64,000 bases of DNA from Paulownia fortunei (GCA_019321725.1 CM033106.1:17706551-17770550), one strand, 5' to 3'; positions 1-12,161 are shown, numbered from the stretch's first letter. A program made the numbers and translations. The notes: a model not told the origin generated them from the sequence alone.

Positions 1-454
1 CATTTATTGTTATTTTACAGTTAATATATATCATTTGAGTAATATAAACATTGATGCATGTCGTTTACATGCTAGATTTAGTCAAAATGGACAAGAAATA
101 AAAATTGTAAGACAAAACTTATTGCTAACTTATGCTGAAGGTTCACAATTAGACCATTTAAAAGGTTATAAAGCCGAGCTTTTATTGCGATTAATTCTTA
201 TAGATTTATGTGAATTGATAAGTATAAAAGTTCAACTTAGAATCTTGTGTTTCATTACATTTACAAAATATTTACGTGCCTTGATATAGCTATTTGATAC
301 TCATAATTTGATAACGCTAGAGTTTTTTACAACTAACAGAGAGAGAATCAAATTGATATAACTTTGAGACAAATCTAAGGCATGAATAATTTTTTATCAA
401 TTGAGAATTTATGTAATTAAGAAAGAATTACAAGATAATTAATTAGTTAACATC
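1..454. other. Gene-free leader, probably transposon flank
   Basis: AT-rich sequence without a recognisable gene. One 84-codon open frame (35-289, +) matches no family I know, and its base composition is like the surrounding non-coding DNA. Because the next 200 bases are an Athila protease relic, this stretch is probably the gag side of the same dead element, but that is inference. Confidence 0.4.
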
Positions 455-459
455 CTTTT

Positions 460-640
460 GTAGATGCATTGGAGAAAAATGCCAAATTATGCAAAATTCT
501 TGAAGATGGGATGTCAAGAAAGAGAAAATTGGTGGACTTTAAGATGGTCAAACTTACAGGGGAATGCAGTGCTATTATTTAGAAAATTCTATCTCATAAG
601 TTAAAAGATCCAAGAAATTTTATTCTCACCTAAAATGCAT
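460..640 (+). pseudogene. Athila-type retrotransposon protease-region relic
   Basis: Translating in two frames gives phrases typical of the segment before the aspartic protease in Athila-like Ty3 elements: MPNYAKFLK at about 491, then after a frameshift SRKRKLVDF, LTGECSAII and LKDPRNFIL. An in-frame stop follows ECSAII. Homologous phrases occur in the better preserved element downstream (PRYAKFLKEI near 3690 and LQRKLPP near 3785). It is a short fragment left of the 5' LTR and so belongs to a separate, older element. No function is expected. Confidence 0.65.
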
Positions 641-714
641 ACCGAAGGTGTTTTAGAAGATCCTTCAATCTTGGTGATGCTTTTGATGTCTCCTTGGTAG
701 CTGTATCTTTCAAC

Positions 715-1978
715 TTCTCCAAAGAATGCTTATTTTTTCTCCCTACTTGTTGGAATTAGATGATTCAACTTGAAAAATGAAGCTAATAGAAAATATACAA
801 CTTTCATGTTAATCACTTTTCCAAAATCAACTGATTTCATGAAGAAAAATATGTGACAAAAATCGAATATGAAAAGGACATGTGAATTTAGAACATACTT
901 GAAGTCAATTTGGAGTACATTTTGAGTGAATTTGGAGATATCAATTTATGCACTCTTCTACTATAAATAGGGGTTCTTTGATGTCATTGAACAAAAAAAA
1001 AAAGAACACAAAAACCCTTAGAAGGGGAATGAAAATTTTATTATTGTCTTTCTTTAAGCTAATTTTTCTAGTAGTGATTGAAATATATTCTCTAGTTTAT
1101 CTTCTATTTTTAGTATTTTCTACATTCATTATGTCTTTCTAAATTTTATTTGGATGAGGAGAAAGGGTGAATCCCTTGATGGAGGAAGAGGAACTGTTAT
1201 AAAGGTGCATAATGTTTAAGTGTGTTGTATTATTATTTTAATTTTTGATTAAACTCTTCTTGTTTTATGGTGATTCTTGATTTATGTATCACCAATAGCT
1301 TAACAATTACTTGATTTCATTTAGCTTGTTGTCCGATTCTACTACACTGACTGCTAACGTAAAACCTTGATTTATTGTAGACAAAGGTGTGCATAAATAT
1401 TTAATCCCATAAATAAGTGTTGGTGTTAAAACCCTCCTTGTTTAAGTGGCAATTCTTGATTTATGTATTACTAATGACACAACAAATACTTGGTTTCATT
1501 TAGCTATTTGTCCAGTTATACTAAACCGACTGCTAACGTGAAATCTTGATTTGTTGTAGACAAAGTGTGCATAAATACTTGATCCCATAAACATATATTA
1601 GTGTTAAGAGATAATTCGTAAATAGTAAGATAATATCATGATTATATTAATGCATGAGCTATTTGATAACATCTTCCTATTGGAACCTTCATTATATATC
1701 GATTCCAATAGTAGCATTTAAAAGAGGTAAAAAGAATAAATAATCGTTCCTCTATCCAAAACTTAAGAGCGAATCCCTAATCCTCATTACTTTTATTACT
1801 TTGATTTCTTAGTTAAAGCATAATTTTTTCTTTATAATCTAAACCACATCCAACTCATCTTTTAAGAAATATAAACCCGAAAACTTCAAACAACTTTCCT
1901 ATGAATCGACCTCAAACTTACGAGAAATTTATTACTTAACACAACTTGCACTTGGTTTGTAACCTTAAAGTTGTAGCA
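715..1978 (+). repeat. 5' LTR of Athila-like Ty3 element
   Basis: From about 740 onward it aligns over its whole length with 10890-12161. Shared landmarks are the CTCCCTA..TTGGAATAAG-like start, the stretch with CTATAAATAGGG (977 region, a likely LTR TATA box), the duplicated block at 1251-1606, and the end TTAAAGTTGTAGCA. The first 100 bases are diverged or deleted relative to the downstream LTR, so the left border is approximate. The two LTRs differ at many positions, indicating an old insertion. No canonical primer binding site is recognisable just after 1978. Confidence 0.85.
1251..1606 (+). repeat. Tandem duplication inside the LTR
   Basis: Two units of about 178 bp, 1251-1427 and 1428-1606. 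Each starts with AAAC..CTTGTTT, contains ATTCTTGATTTATGTAT, a CGACTGCTAACGT-like core and AATCCCATAAA. The same two-unit structure is present in the 3' LTR (11436-11610 and 11611-11790), so the duplication predates this insertion and is a family trait. Confidence 0.8.
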
Positions 1979-2079
1979 AGAAGGCAAGGTAAGTATTCAT
2001 GTTTGTAAATAGTTTTCCTTTGTAAATATTGTGTATTTATTTTCTTTATGGTTATATGTTCATATGGTATCATAATCAT

Positions 2080-3560
2080 AATTCTCTTCGTTTAGTTAGA
2101 AATAATTCTGAAACTTTATTTGGAAATTTGTTTGAGTCACCTCCATACACTTCCACCATGACTGAAAATGAAAGTTTCCACGATAAAATGATAATCAACA
2201 AGTGCATACCATGTGTTATTACTTACAACCTCCTCGAAATTCTTCTCCTTCTTATTTCATTTTCCTCCCAATGCAAATAACTTTCGATTCAAGCCAGGTA
2301 TGATCCCTTTACTTCCTAATTTGCATGGTTTAGGCTATGAAAGCCCTTACTTGTATCCGAAAGAATTTGATGAAGTATGTGGCACTTTGAAAATCAAACT
2401 TGTACAAATGAGATCTTTAAGCTCAAATTATTTTAGTTTTCTTTAAAAGATAAAACAAAAACTTGTCTTAACTCTTTAAAACCTAAGTCAGTTAGCACTT
2501 GGCAAGAAATACAAGCTAAATTGTTGAAAAAAAAGTTTTTTCCAACTCATTAAACTAATGCTTTGAAAAGATAGATCCAATTTTTTTCTCAAAATTCTAA
2601 TGAAGCTTTCTTTCGATGTCGGGAAAGATTTAAAGATTTGTTAAATTCATGCCTAAAAAATTGTTAAATTCATGCCCACATTATGGTTTTGAAAGATAGT
2701 GCTTAATTTGTTTCTTTAATGAAGGTTTGGACTCATAAAACAAAATAATTTATTGAAATAATGTGTACTGATGAGTTTCTTGATAAAGAACCTAATGAAG
2801 CCCTAGAATAACTAAACAATTTGGTAGAAAACTCTCAATCATGGCATAGTATTAATTCTTCAGAAAGTTTTATTAGATCTAATCTTACTAATAGTAATAA
2901 ATGAAAATATTACCTTAGTTAAGAAGATGATCTAAATGCTAGGATTGCTAGTTTAACAAGAAAAATTGAGGCCATAAAACTTAAAAAAGTTAAAAAAAAA
3001 TTAGATCTGTGGAAGATGAAGAAGTTTGTCGCATTTGTGAACTTGTGGGATACTCCACCAATGAATGCTGAAATATTCCAATATAATAAAATCTCATGCA
3101 CAAATTCAAAAAGTCTTTTCATTCTCCATATTCTGAATCTTACAATCCATAATGGAGAAATCATTTCAATTTTAGTTGGCAAGATGAGAATTGTACCCAA
3201 CTACTCTATTCACAAAAACTACCAATCTACCTCCACATACAAAATCTCTTAAAGAAACTTTACAAGAATTTATGCATGCACAAACAAATATCAATAATTA
3301 GACTTCACAAGCCATCAATGAAATCAAAAATACACTTTCAACATTGACAACCTCTTTGAATACTCATGAAAAAGGTAAATTTCATGCTCAATCTCAACCT
3401 AATCCTTCACTCAGTGTTATATTTCTTTTTCACGTAAAAATTCAATCAATGAGGCTAATTCCATCACAACTCTTCGAAATGAAAAAGTTGTTGACAAGAC
3501 TATTCATCCTAAGGAGAATCTAATATCGATAACCACTCCTAAACCTCTATCTCATACTTA
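2080..3560 (+). pseudogene. Athila-like gag, decayed
   Basis: Nucleocapsid/capsid (gag) region of a Ty3 element. The clearest stretch, around 2281-2400, reads FKPGMIPLLPNLHGL followed by a YPKEFDEVCGTLK-type phrase, the diagnostic start of the Athila/Tat gag core. Further on are WLNSLKPKSVSTWQEIQAK (about 2467-2520), FFRCRERFKDLLNSC (about 2608-2655) and a DEFLDKEPNEALE-like phrase near 2770-2810. Stops and frameshifts break the frame every 50-100 codons, so it cannot make a full protein. It follows the 5' LTR directly and precedes the protease relic. Confidence 0.75.
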
Positions 3561-3599
3561 TATGATATATCCACCTTTTCCTAGCAAGTTAGCAAATTA

Positions 3600-4232
3600 T
3601 AAGAAAAATCAGTAAGAAAATGAGAGCCTTGAAACTTTTCAAAAAGTAGAGGTAAATATCCCTCTTCTTGATGTGATCAAGCAGGTGCCTCGATATGCTA
3701 AGTTCCTCAAAGAGATATGCACTATCAAATGGAAGTTGAAGAGGGATGAAAAAGTGGGGGGGGGGGGGAATGTTTCGGCAGTTCTTCAAAGAAAACTCCC
3801 TCCATAGTGTAAGGATCTGGATAATTTTACCATCCCTTGTACCATTGGTAATACCAGATTTTAAAAATGCATGTTAAATTTGGGATCATCAATTAATGTT
3901 ATTCCATACCCTATTTATGCTTCTATGAACCTAGGACCTTTAAAAGAAACTACTGTTATCACACAATTGGCTGATAGATCTAATGCATAACCAATAGGGG
4001 TTGTGGAAGATGTTTTTGTGCAGGTGAATAAATTAATTTTCCTTGTTGATTTTTATGTTCTTGAGATGGAGGATGATAGATGCCCTAATTCTACACACAT
4101 TCTTTTGGAAAGACCACTCACGAAGACAGTCCGAGCTAAGATTAATGTTCATGATGGCACTCCTACTATGGAGTTTGATGGCAAGGTTATTAAATATAAT
4201 ATTTTTGAAGCCATGAGATATCCTACAATGTG
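3600..4232 (+). pseudogene. Athila-like aspartic protease region, decayed
   Basis: Retroviral-type protease that in a live element would cut the gag-pol polyprotein. After PRYAKFLKEI (about 3691) comes LQRKLPP, then FTIPCTIGNTRF (3818-3860) and LNLGSSINVIPY (about 3871-3910), where the catalytic D of the usual LDLGAS triplet is replaced by N. The open frame 4003-4233 continues as the conserved tail with VEDVFVQVNKLIF, DFYVLEMEDD, ILLERPL and FNIFEAMRYP-like phrases. A run of 13 G at 3756-3768 disturbs the frame. Dead by stops at about 3808, 3862 and 3989. Confidence 0.8.
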
Positions 4233-4690
4233 AATGTTGTTTCTGCAGTTGGCATTATTGATCCTAAGTCACAACAAATACTTGAGTTCACTATCAAGGA
4301 TAGAGTGGAGGTTACTTTACAAAAACATCTCCTTATGGAGGATTTGAAAGAAAAAAAAGATGGATGGGCAAATGTTGGGGGATATTGAAAATGATGTAAC
4401 GAGGCTGGATTCGTTGCCAAAAAATTCAAGGTATGTTTTCTCTTATGTTCAATTGCCAATATCTAATGAGAGGCTTCTACCTTCTGTAGTATAGACACCT
4501 ACAATAGAGGTAGTATAGACACCTACAATAGAGCTTAAACCAATCTTGAACCATCTTAAATATGTCTACTTGGGTGAGAAAGAAATATCACTAGTCATCA
4601 GTGCTAAAGACCTTACTCAAGTACAAGCAGACAAACTTATTTGAGTGCTTTAAAATTATAAGATAATGATTGGATGGACGATAGCTTTGG
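4233..4690 (+). pseudogene. Start of Athila pol (pre-RT), truncated
   Basis: Continuation of the polyprotein toward reverse transcriptase. Readable pieces are IIDPKSQQILEF (about 4255), LKYVYLGEKE (about 4556-4585), and VQADKLI followed by IGWTIA (about 4620-4685). In complete Athila elements the next words are the DIKGISPS start of RT. Here the similarity stops and the text switches at once to the spacer normally found after integrase, so RT, RNase H and integrase have been deleted from this element. A 24-bp tandem repeat (TAGTATAGACACCTACAATA) sits at about 4484-4530. Confidence 0.65.
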
Positions 4691-5678
4691 CAACATATGT
4701 TGATGAGTGATGAAGGAGGCAATGTTGGGCTAATAACATTAAACGAAATGCTTGATGGGAGGCAACCCAATAGATGGAAAAAAGATTATGAGAGCCGATA
4801 ATCAAAGATTTGCTTTTTCTAACTCCCATTCTCTTTTCTTTACATCCATTTATTTTTTTTTTACTTTTTTTTATTTTATTTGTCCTAATCAAAAATGCGT
4901 ACTGACAAGGTGGTAGGTAGTATTTTTTATCATGCAAGAGCACATGGTATTCATTTTTTGATAAAGAAAACTACTGCAAAGATCTTATAGTGTAGATTTT
5001 ATTGACCCACTCTTTTCAAAAATACTTGCACTTTCTGCAAAAGTTATGAAAATTATAAAAAATTAGGATTCTTCCCTATTAAGTGATGGATAACGGTACT
5101 CTATGGCTATTGAAGTCAGACTTATCAGTTTTCCAGACAATTGATACAAAAAAATAGATAAAACAAAACAAAAAAAAAAAAAATCAAAACAAAAAAATGC
5201 AAGTTCCTTAGGAGTAGTTTCTAAAAATTGAGAAGATAAAATTTAATTCATTAAGAATGGACTGAGTAAGAAGTCTGTAGATGATATTCTATTAACTATT
5301 CAGACGCATTCTTGTGGATTCATGCATCATGCAATTTTTAATTTATAGAATCACTTGTGTGATAAATATGAGCATTATAGTCTTAGGAATCTGACATTAA
5401 AAGACCCTGTTTGCCAGTTTATAAGAAAATTGGATAGGAAGCATATCCTGCACCCATAGAGGGCATTTAAGTCGTTATTAGACGTAAAACCAGATGAAGA
5501 TGTGAGCCATAGTCACAACTATGTGTATATTCATGTATAATAGTTAATTTTTTTTCAAACATTGTGTCCTTATTTTCAACCTTTCTAAAAAAAAAAAGAC
5601 GTTCACACCTCAAAAAATAGATCCGTACTTACTCTATTTTTGCACAACTCATTTTCAAAAAAATAATAAGTAAATAAA
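4691..5678. other. Post-pol spacer of the Athila-like element
   Basis: Non-coding. Near 4733-4770 it has the ACGAAATGCTTGATGGGAGGCAACCC phrase in two parts (GCTTGATGGGAGGCAACCC), a sequence I recall as typical after the integrase stop of Athila/Tat elements. The rest is AT-rich with poly-A runs (5168-5182) and no supported gene up to the LOG-like copy. Confidence 0.5.
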
Positions 5679-6275
5679 ATGAAAGTCTCTTCCACTCGCA
5701 AGTTCAACTATATTTGTGTATTTTGTGGAACTAATCCTAGAAATAATGGTCAGTTTATAGGGATAGCTAATAACCTTGGTAGAACTTTAGCAAAAGGAAA
5801 AATTCATTTGGTGTATGGTAAGGCAGTCTGGGGGTAATGGGGAGTGTTGCTACTTCTGCTCATGCAGGAGGAGTCATAGTTTTAAGAGTTATCCTAAAAT
5901 CTTTAACAATACAAAATATCACAGGTATGACCATCGGAGATGAGCTAAAAGTGTCACATATTTAAGACAGAATGCCTGTATGTTAAACAATGCAGATACA
6001 TTCATCACTCTACCTAGTGGTTTTGGTACACTAGAATAATTATTCCAAGTAGTCTCTTGGGCACAACTCAACATTTATTAGAAACTTGTAGGTATTCTTA
6101 TTGTTAATGGTTTCTTTGATGGTTTACTATCTTTTGTAGATCATGTTATAGAAAAAAGTTTTATCATTTCTAGCATATGTGCCGAAACCTGATTTATTAT
6201 TGGCTCATGTGGATTGGTCCAACAGGGACAATGGTCAAAAATACAAATGAATTTACTCTCAGCCTATGAAATTTA
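5679..6275 (+). pseudogene. LOG-like cytokinin riboside 5'-monophosphate phosphoribohydrolase copy
   Basis: LOG enzymes release active cytokinin bases from cytokinin nucleotides in the cytosol. The copy starts at an ATG (5679) and reads YICVFCGTNPRNN, IANNLGRTLAKGKIHLVYG, then in a shifted frame GSVATSAHAGG, TIQNITGMTIGDELKVSHI and, after another shift, CMLNNADTFITLPSGFGTLE and LFQVVSWAQLNIY, FFDGLLSFVDHVIEKSF. The family motif PGGxGTxxE is present as PSGFGTLE with the first Gly lost and a stop directly after Glu. About 200 codons run without introns, whereas plant LOG genes are multi-exonic (known of the family), so this looks like a captured cDNA. It lies on the coding strand between pol remnants and the 3' LTR. 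At least two frameshifts and three stops make it a pseudogene. Confidence 0.88.
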
Positions 6276-9157
6276 TGTGATACCCGAGCCTCTTACTACT
6301 CACATGGCTAAATATAATTCATGCATTACGTGTTAATTTTATATGCTATTTGCATTTCTATTGACATTGTATAATTTATTTCATTTTATACGACATTCTT
6401 GAATATTAAACTTAATTGTGAAGTTCTTGCACGGTATTAGTTATTGAATTTCCTAATCTAAGTAGTTGATTTTATATTGAATAAGAAGAAAATGAGGTGG
6501 ATCAATATTAGATATAGATGGGATATATAGGTTATAATTTTGGAAGTGTTAAAAGTGTTACTAGTAAGCTTATACGGTTTAATTTGATTTGATCAAGTTA
6601 TTTCAAAAGTATATATTTGTAAATTAACATACTTGGGATATTAGACATGATATAATGTGATTTAAGTGTCCTATTACAAGGTCCATATATGCATATGATT
6701 TTAGAAATGCAAACTTGATATTTCGTTAAGAATCGGATGTGAATCGGTTTGGAGATCGAATGAACGGACATAAGAAATAACTGTGGGAATGAATGGTGAC
6801 TAAGATAGGTTGCAACCAAATAAAAATAGGTGAGACACACAAGATTAGGGCTTCAAGATAAGGAAGAAAATCAGATTTTTCTATTTACATGCCACCTCAT
6901 GCTTTCTTATTAAGCTTAAGCTAACATCTCAAGCTAACACCTCAAAGCCTTCACCCTTAAGCAATGACCAGACCCTCATTTCAGCCATTTTCATCTTCCA
7001 AACACACACCTTAAGGTCTCCAAGGGATCCAAATTGATTCCAAGTTGAAATAAAAGCAAGAAAAGCAAAGGAGAAGTGATTACCATCAAGTTAACCTCAA
7101 AATCTGCATAGGTAACACTTATCTACGGTTTTGCCTTTGGTTTTCAGATTATTATGAATGGTTTTATTGTTTATTAAGCTTTCAATATCTCTTATAAAAG
7201 TGTTAGGAAGGTTTTAGTTAGACTTTGGTGCACAAAGAAAGGGTTTTTTATGACAAACACTTAATAGGAAATACTTGTGGCAGAAACTGTCATCTTACTG
7301 TTTTCTTGTGTTTTAGGCTTCAAAAGTGTATGGTATGTTGAATAAAACCTATAATTATTACCATTTACATGACCATATATGAGTTCAAATTATTGTAATG
7401 AAGTTTTATCAGTTGGAAATTGAAATAGAGAATGATATTGGAGAAACACTCAAACTGCCAAAATAGCAAAATCTGTTTTGGTGTGCTGTGAAGGAAACTG
7501 AATTAAGGGAGCTAAATCCATTATTTTTGGTAATATTATGACCTGGTTGTCTCCTTATAAATTTTATCTAAGTATGGTGAAAATTTTGGAGTGATTGAAT
7601 ATACTTAATGGAGCCAAAACCATTAATGTCATGAAATGTGCAAAACTGTCACGGTAGGAAACAATCTGTTTCAGTATGTCGTGAAGAGAGCTGAACTTGG
7701 AAAGCTATATCCGTGATTTTTAGAAATTCTATGATATGGTTACATTTATATACATGTTATATAAGTGTGGTAAAAATTTGGGAGTGATTGGATATGCTTA
7801 GGGATGTTAAAATTATCATGCAACTAAACTTGACAGCAAGAAAATATAAAAATGTGAATCTGCCACATTTGATCACTTAGCATGTTTCAACCTAGACATG
7901 TTGCTATTGAGTGTTAACAATTAGGCACATGCTATTAGAGTTATAATACTTCAATTACATGATGTTTTCATGTATTTAAGATGTGAAATTGAGGTATTTG
8001 AGGGGCTATATTGGGTTCTAGTTTGTGAAAGATTGATTGTTAGCTTATAGCTTGGTGTTTAAGGTCTAGTATGAGATTTTGTGCTTTCAACTTGCCAAAT
8101 TGGGAATGGTGCTTGATGTTGGGTAATATTACAGGCTATTTTACATCTAAGGTTGGAGAGGAATACTAAACAAATTTAGACTAAGCCACCAACCAAGTGA
8201 AAGGTAAGTAAAGATTCATTTGCAACCACAATGCATAGACATAGTAGATGTGTGAATTATATGTAATATCATAAATCATATGTGCATAGTAGAGGGCTCT
8301 CCATTGAGCATACATACATGGGCATTGTCATTAGCATGTGCATGCATCATATACAAGCATTGTGATAAATCTTGCATTGCACGACATGATTCAGAGAAAG
8401 AAAAATGTTTTACTGACCACTACTAGTGCACCAAAGCATGCATGGATTTGCAGGTTCGTGTGCATGGATTTGCATGCGTATGAGTATGTATAGATTTGCA
8501 TGCTTATATGATTATTGGCCATTGGATTATGGCGGTGTACAGAGCTCTTTTCCGGTGCATGGGATAGTAGCGTTGGTCAGGGGCCAAGAAAGAAATGATT
8601 TTGAGAGAAATATTTTGATGCATAAAATTGCATTGTGAGCATAGCATTTTGAGTTACATGACTTGATATTGTGGATTATTTTTTGACATGCATAATCTTT
8701 ACTTGTTGAGCATTAGCTCATATAGTTTATACATTGTAGGTGAGTACGACGATACTTGAAGCATCTTTTATTGGCTGGGCAGCGGTTGGAGCTCCTGTAG
8801 GTGTCTGAAAGAGTGTGTACATGGATGACGACCTATTGGGCTATTTTGTTAGCTTGTTATATTTTGAGTCTGTTGTATTATATTTTTAGACTGGTACTAT
8901 ATTTCGCTTTTAAAACTTTACTGTAAATAAGTATGTAAATATTGGGTCGTTGTGGATGTTGAGCTTTTATATAAATACCGATCCTGCTATATACATGACA
9001 TGTGTTATAAAGTATTTTAAATAGGGTTGTGCATGTAAGAAGTGATTTATCTTTTCTTAAAGTGTTAAAAAAAAATATTCCATGTATGCACACAAGTTCT
9101 ATCATATCAAATTATAATATATATCTACTTGTGTAGTAATGGGGGTGTTATAATTTA
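6271..9157 (+). mobile_element. Solo LTR, 2877 bp, with ATTTA target duplication
   Basis: The element body is 6276-9152. It begins TGTGATACCC and ends GGGTGTTATA, near-inverted termini in the style of Ty3 chromovirus LTRs. It is flanked by ATTTA at 6271-6275 and ATTTA at 9153-9157, the 5-bp duplication expected of LTR-element integration. No internal coding region is present. It is inserted into the 3' end of the LOG-like copy. A partial inverted relative lies at 26751-29114. Short open frames inside (for example 8426-8638) are chance. Confidence 0.85.
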
Positions 9158-10810
9158 TCCTAAATGGTTATGACTAATAGTGTATATATTATATTATTTC
9201 AGCTTTATTTCTAATAAGTCACATTTCAGTTAATATCTTCCAAACTCAACTTTTCTATCTATTTTCAACATTGGGGACAATGTCTCGATTAGGTTAGGAG
9301 AGAGGATAGTTGATATCATATATTGTGTGTTCAATGTGTGTTTTTCTAATTTTTTTATAAAAAAGAAAAAAAATCAAGCGTGTTTTCTTTTTGGTCCGTT
9401 GAAACCATGTAAAAGGATGACAGAGTAAATGATAACTTTAACACTCTTGAGATGTACCCCTATTTTGTTTTGCATAACATGCTAAGTTTATGAAGTTTTT
9501 AACAAAAGCTTTTAAATTGTCATTTTTTTAGTAGTACACATTCATGCAACTTCAATAATTAAAATTAAGCATGAATAATGTGGTTTGATTGATAATAAGT
9601 ATTGTTTTGGACTTTGATGTTGTTCTTTGGTTAATATATATTTTTTATAATTATACTCAAATCTTTTTACACAAATATTTATGTTATTCTGTGTGAAGAC
9701 AAGCATGTCAAAATAGGAAGTTCTTATACCCTCGCTTTAATCATCAATTGGATTTTTGACATGTAAGGGTTGAGTGTTAGAACTTTTTCTTTTGGTCTGT
9801 TGAGGTGAGTGACTAATTTAGCACCACTTTAAAAATGGTGTACGCATTAGGATTTCTAGCACCATGGCCAAATCAGCTTGTTCCCCATATGATGTTCCAA
9901 GAGAACATCCTCCATAGTAAATCACTGTGAGCCTTTCAATAAATAAGCCTTTTTTCTGTGGTAACCATATCTTCTTACCTAGCCTAGATACACTATTATC
10001 CTACCCTTGTTCTCAAAATTATATAGAGCTTAAGAGACATTCCATTGACAGAGTGAGAGTGCAAAAGAAATTTGGATTGAAATAGAAGACAAGTATAGGG
10101 GACTTTCTCATCCAAAAAAGATTGCAAAATGTTAAAAATATTACGAGTTGTAAATAAAAATGGGATGTTGCAAAACTAATAGAATGATGATTAAGGATCC
10201 AATTCAATAACAATAGGCCCCAGTGTTGAAATTCATGGAGTATGAGAATTCTTTATTAATAAACTCTATGTCTCTAATCCTATGAAGTTTTTAGAACCTT
10301 TATTGCATAATATCCTTTTATTTCTTAGCCACATCACTGTCCTTGGGCCCCATTACAATATTTGTTGAAGACCTTTTAATTTCGTGCAGTGCATTCGGTG
10401 TAGTGGAGATTTGTACCAAAGAAAATGCCTATAATATTTAACTCTTCCATTAGAGACTGGGTGAAGCATGCATGGTTTTAATATTGTTGACATTAACTAT
10501 TCACACACACACTTGAGTATGCTTATAGTGGAAATGTATTAACTTTTGAAAGATTAAGGGTTAGATTCAACACTTGTTTGATTTTATTTCCATATTACTT
10601 TATTGCTTCATGAGAATAATGATTGAAAGTTAGTTATCATAGGTGTTTGTGGGTATCACTGCTGGAAACCATTACGAGACTATAACTCGTCCTCTGTAGG
10701 CCACCTAAGGATTTAAAGTCTTGTTGCATATGATAAATGCAATTGTGATTTCAAAGGAAAATGGATTAGTTTAGGTTTGTTTTATGCTTGCTCGACGACT
10801 AGCAAGAGTT
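9158..10810. other. 3' untranslated part of the Athila-like element
   Basis: Continuation of the host Athila-like element after the solo LTR. It is AT-rich, without a supported gene. It ends at the polypurine tract. The phrase ATTGGGGACAATG (about 9270) resembles the low-complexity spacers seen upstream of Athila 3' LTRs; nothing else recognised. Confidence 0.5.
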
Positions 10811-10825
10811 AAGTGTGGGGGAATT
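10811..10825 (+). other. Polypurine tract of Athila-like element
   Basis: AAGTGTGGGGGAATT immediately before the TGATAAC start of the 3' LTR. A purine-rich tract at this place primes plus-strand synthesis in LTR retrotransposons, and GTGTGGGGGAA is the usual form in Athila-like elements. It fixes the left border of the 3' LTR. Confidence 0.8.
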
Positions 10826-12161
10826 TGATAACTATACATTTTGACATAGTTTTGTATCAAATCCTTTATACTTTCAAACTTCTCTTTAAATCAAGCATAA
10901 ACTTCTCCCTATTGGTTGGAATAAGGTGATTCAAATTGAAAAATGAAGCTAATAGATAAATACACAACTTTCACGTTGATCACTTTCTCAAAATCAATTG
11001 ATTTCATGGAGAAAAATATGTGACAAAAATCGAATCTAAAAAAGGCATGCAAATTTAAAGCATATTTGAAGTAAATTTGAAGTGCATTTGGAGTGAATTT
11101 GGATATGCCAATTTAGGCACTTTTCTACTATTAATAGGGACTCTCGGATATCATTGAAGAAAAAAAAAACATAAAAACCTTAGAGGGGAAAAGAAAATTT
11201 TATTATTGTCTTTCTTTAGGCTAAGTTTTCTAGTAGTAATGTAAGTTTTCTAGTAGTAATTGAAATGTATTCTCTAGTTTCTCTTCTACTTCAAGTATTT
11301 TTTCCTTCCATTATGTATTTCTAAATTTTATTTAGCTATGGAGAAAGGGTGAGCTCTTGATGGAGGAAGAGGGGCGGTTATAAAAGTGTATAATATTTAA
11401 GTATGTTGTATTATTATTTTAATAACAATGGCACACAACCCTCTTTATTTTGTGGTGATTCTTGATTTATGTACAATAATAGCACAATAAATACTTGAAT
11501 TCATTTATCTTGTTATTTGGTTCTACTACACTGACTGCTAATATGAAATCTTAATTTATTATAGAAAAATATGTGCATAAATACTTAATCTCATAAATAA
11601 GTGTTGGCATTAAAACCCTCATTGTTTAAATGTAATTCTTGATTTATGTATTACTATTAGCATAATAAATACTTGGATACATTTAGCTAGTTGTCGGGTT
11701 TTACTACACCGACTGCTAATATAAAATCTTAATTTGTTGTAGATAAAGATGTGCATAAATATTTGATCCCATAAACGAGTGTTGGTGTTAAGAGATAATT
11801 CAAAAAAAGCAAGACAATATCATGATTATCTTAATGCATGAGCTATTTGATAACATATTCCCATTGGAACCTTCATTATGTATGGATTCTAATAGTGGAA
11901 TTTAAAGGAGGTGAAAAGAATAAATAATAGTTTCTCTATCCAAAACTTAAAAGCGTATCTCTAATCCTCAATACTTTTATTATTTTGATTTCTTAGTTGC
12001 AGTATAAATTTTTCTTTCTAATCTAAACCACATCAGCCCATTTTTAAGATATGTAAACCCAAAAACTTCAAACAACTTCTCTATGGATCAACCTTGGACT
12101 CACGAGAAATTTATTACTTGACACAACCTGTACTTGAGTTTGTAACCTTAAAGTTGTAGCA
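10826..12161 (+). repeat. 3' LTR of Athila-like Ty3 element
   Basis: 1336 bp, TG (TGATAACTATA) to CA (GTTGTAGCA). It aligns with 740-1978. Besides the shared two-unit repeat (11436-11790) it has a 21-bp direct duplication of TAAGTTTTCTAGTAGTAAT at about 11222-11262 that the 5' LTR lacks, so this duplication arose after integration. A poly-A run at 11160-11170 and a CTATTAATAGGG sequence (about 11129) correspond to the promoter region in the 5' LTR. Confidence 0.88.

Noticed and set aside
8426..8638. 70-codon frame rich in Met/Cys
   Set aside because: Lies inside the solo LTR and is not matched by an open frame in the inverted copy.
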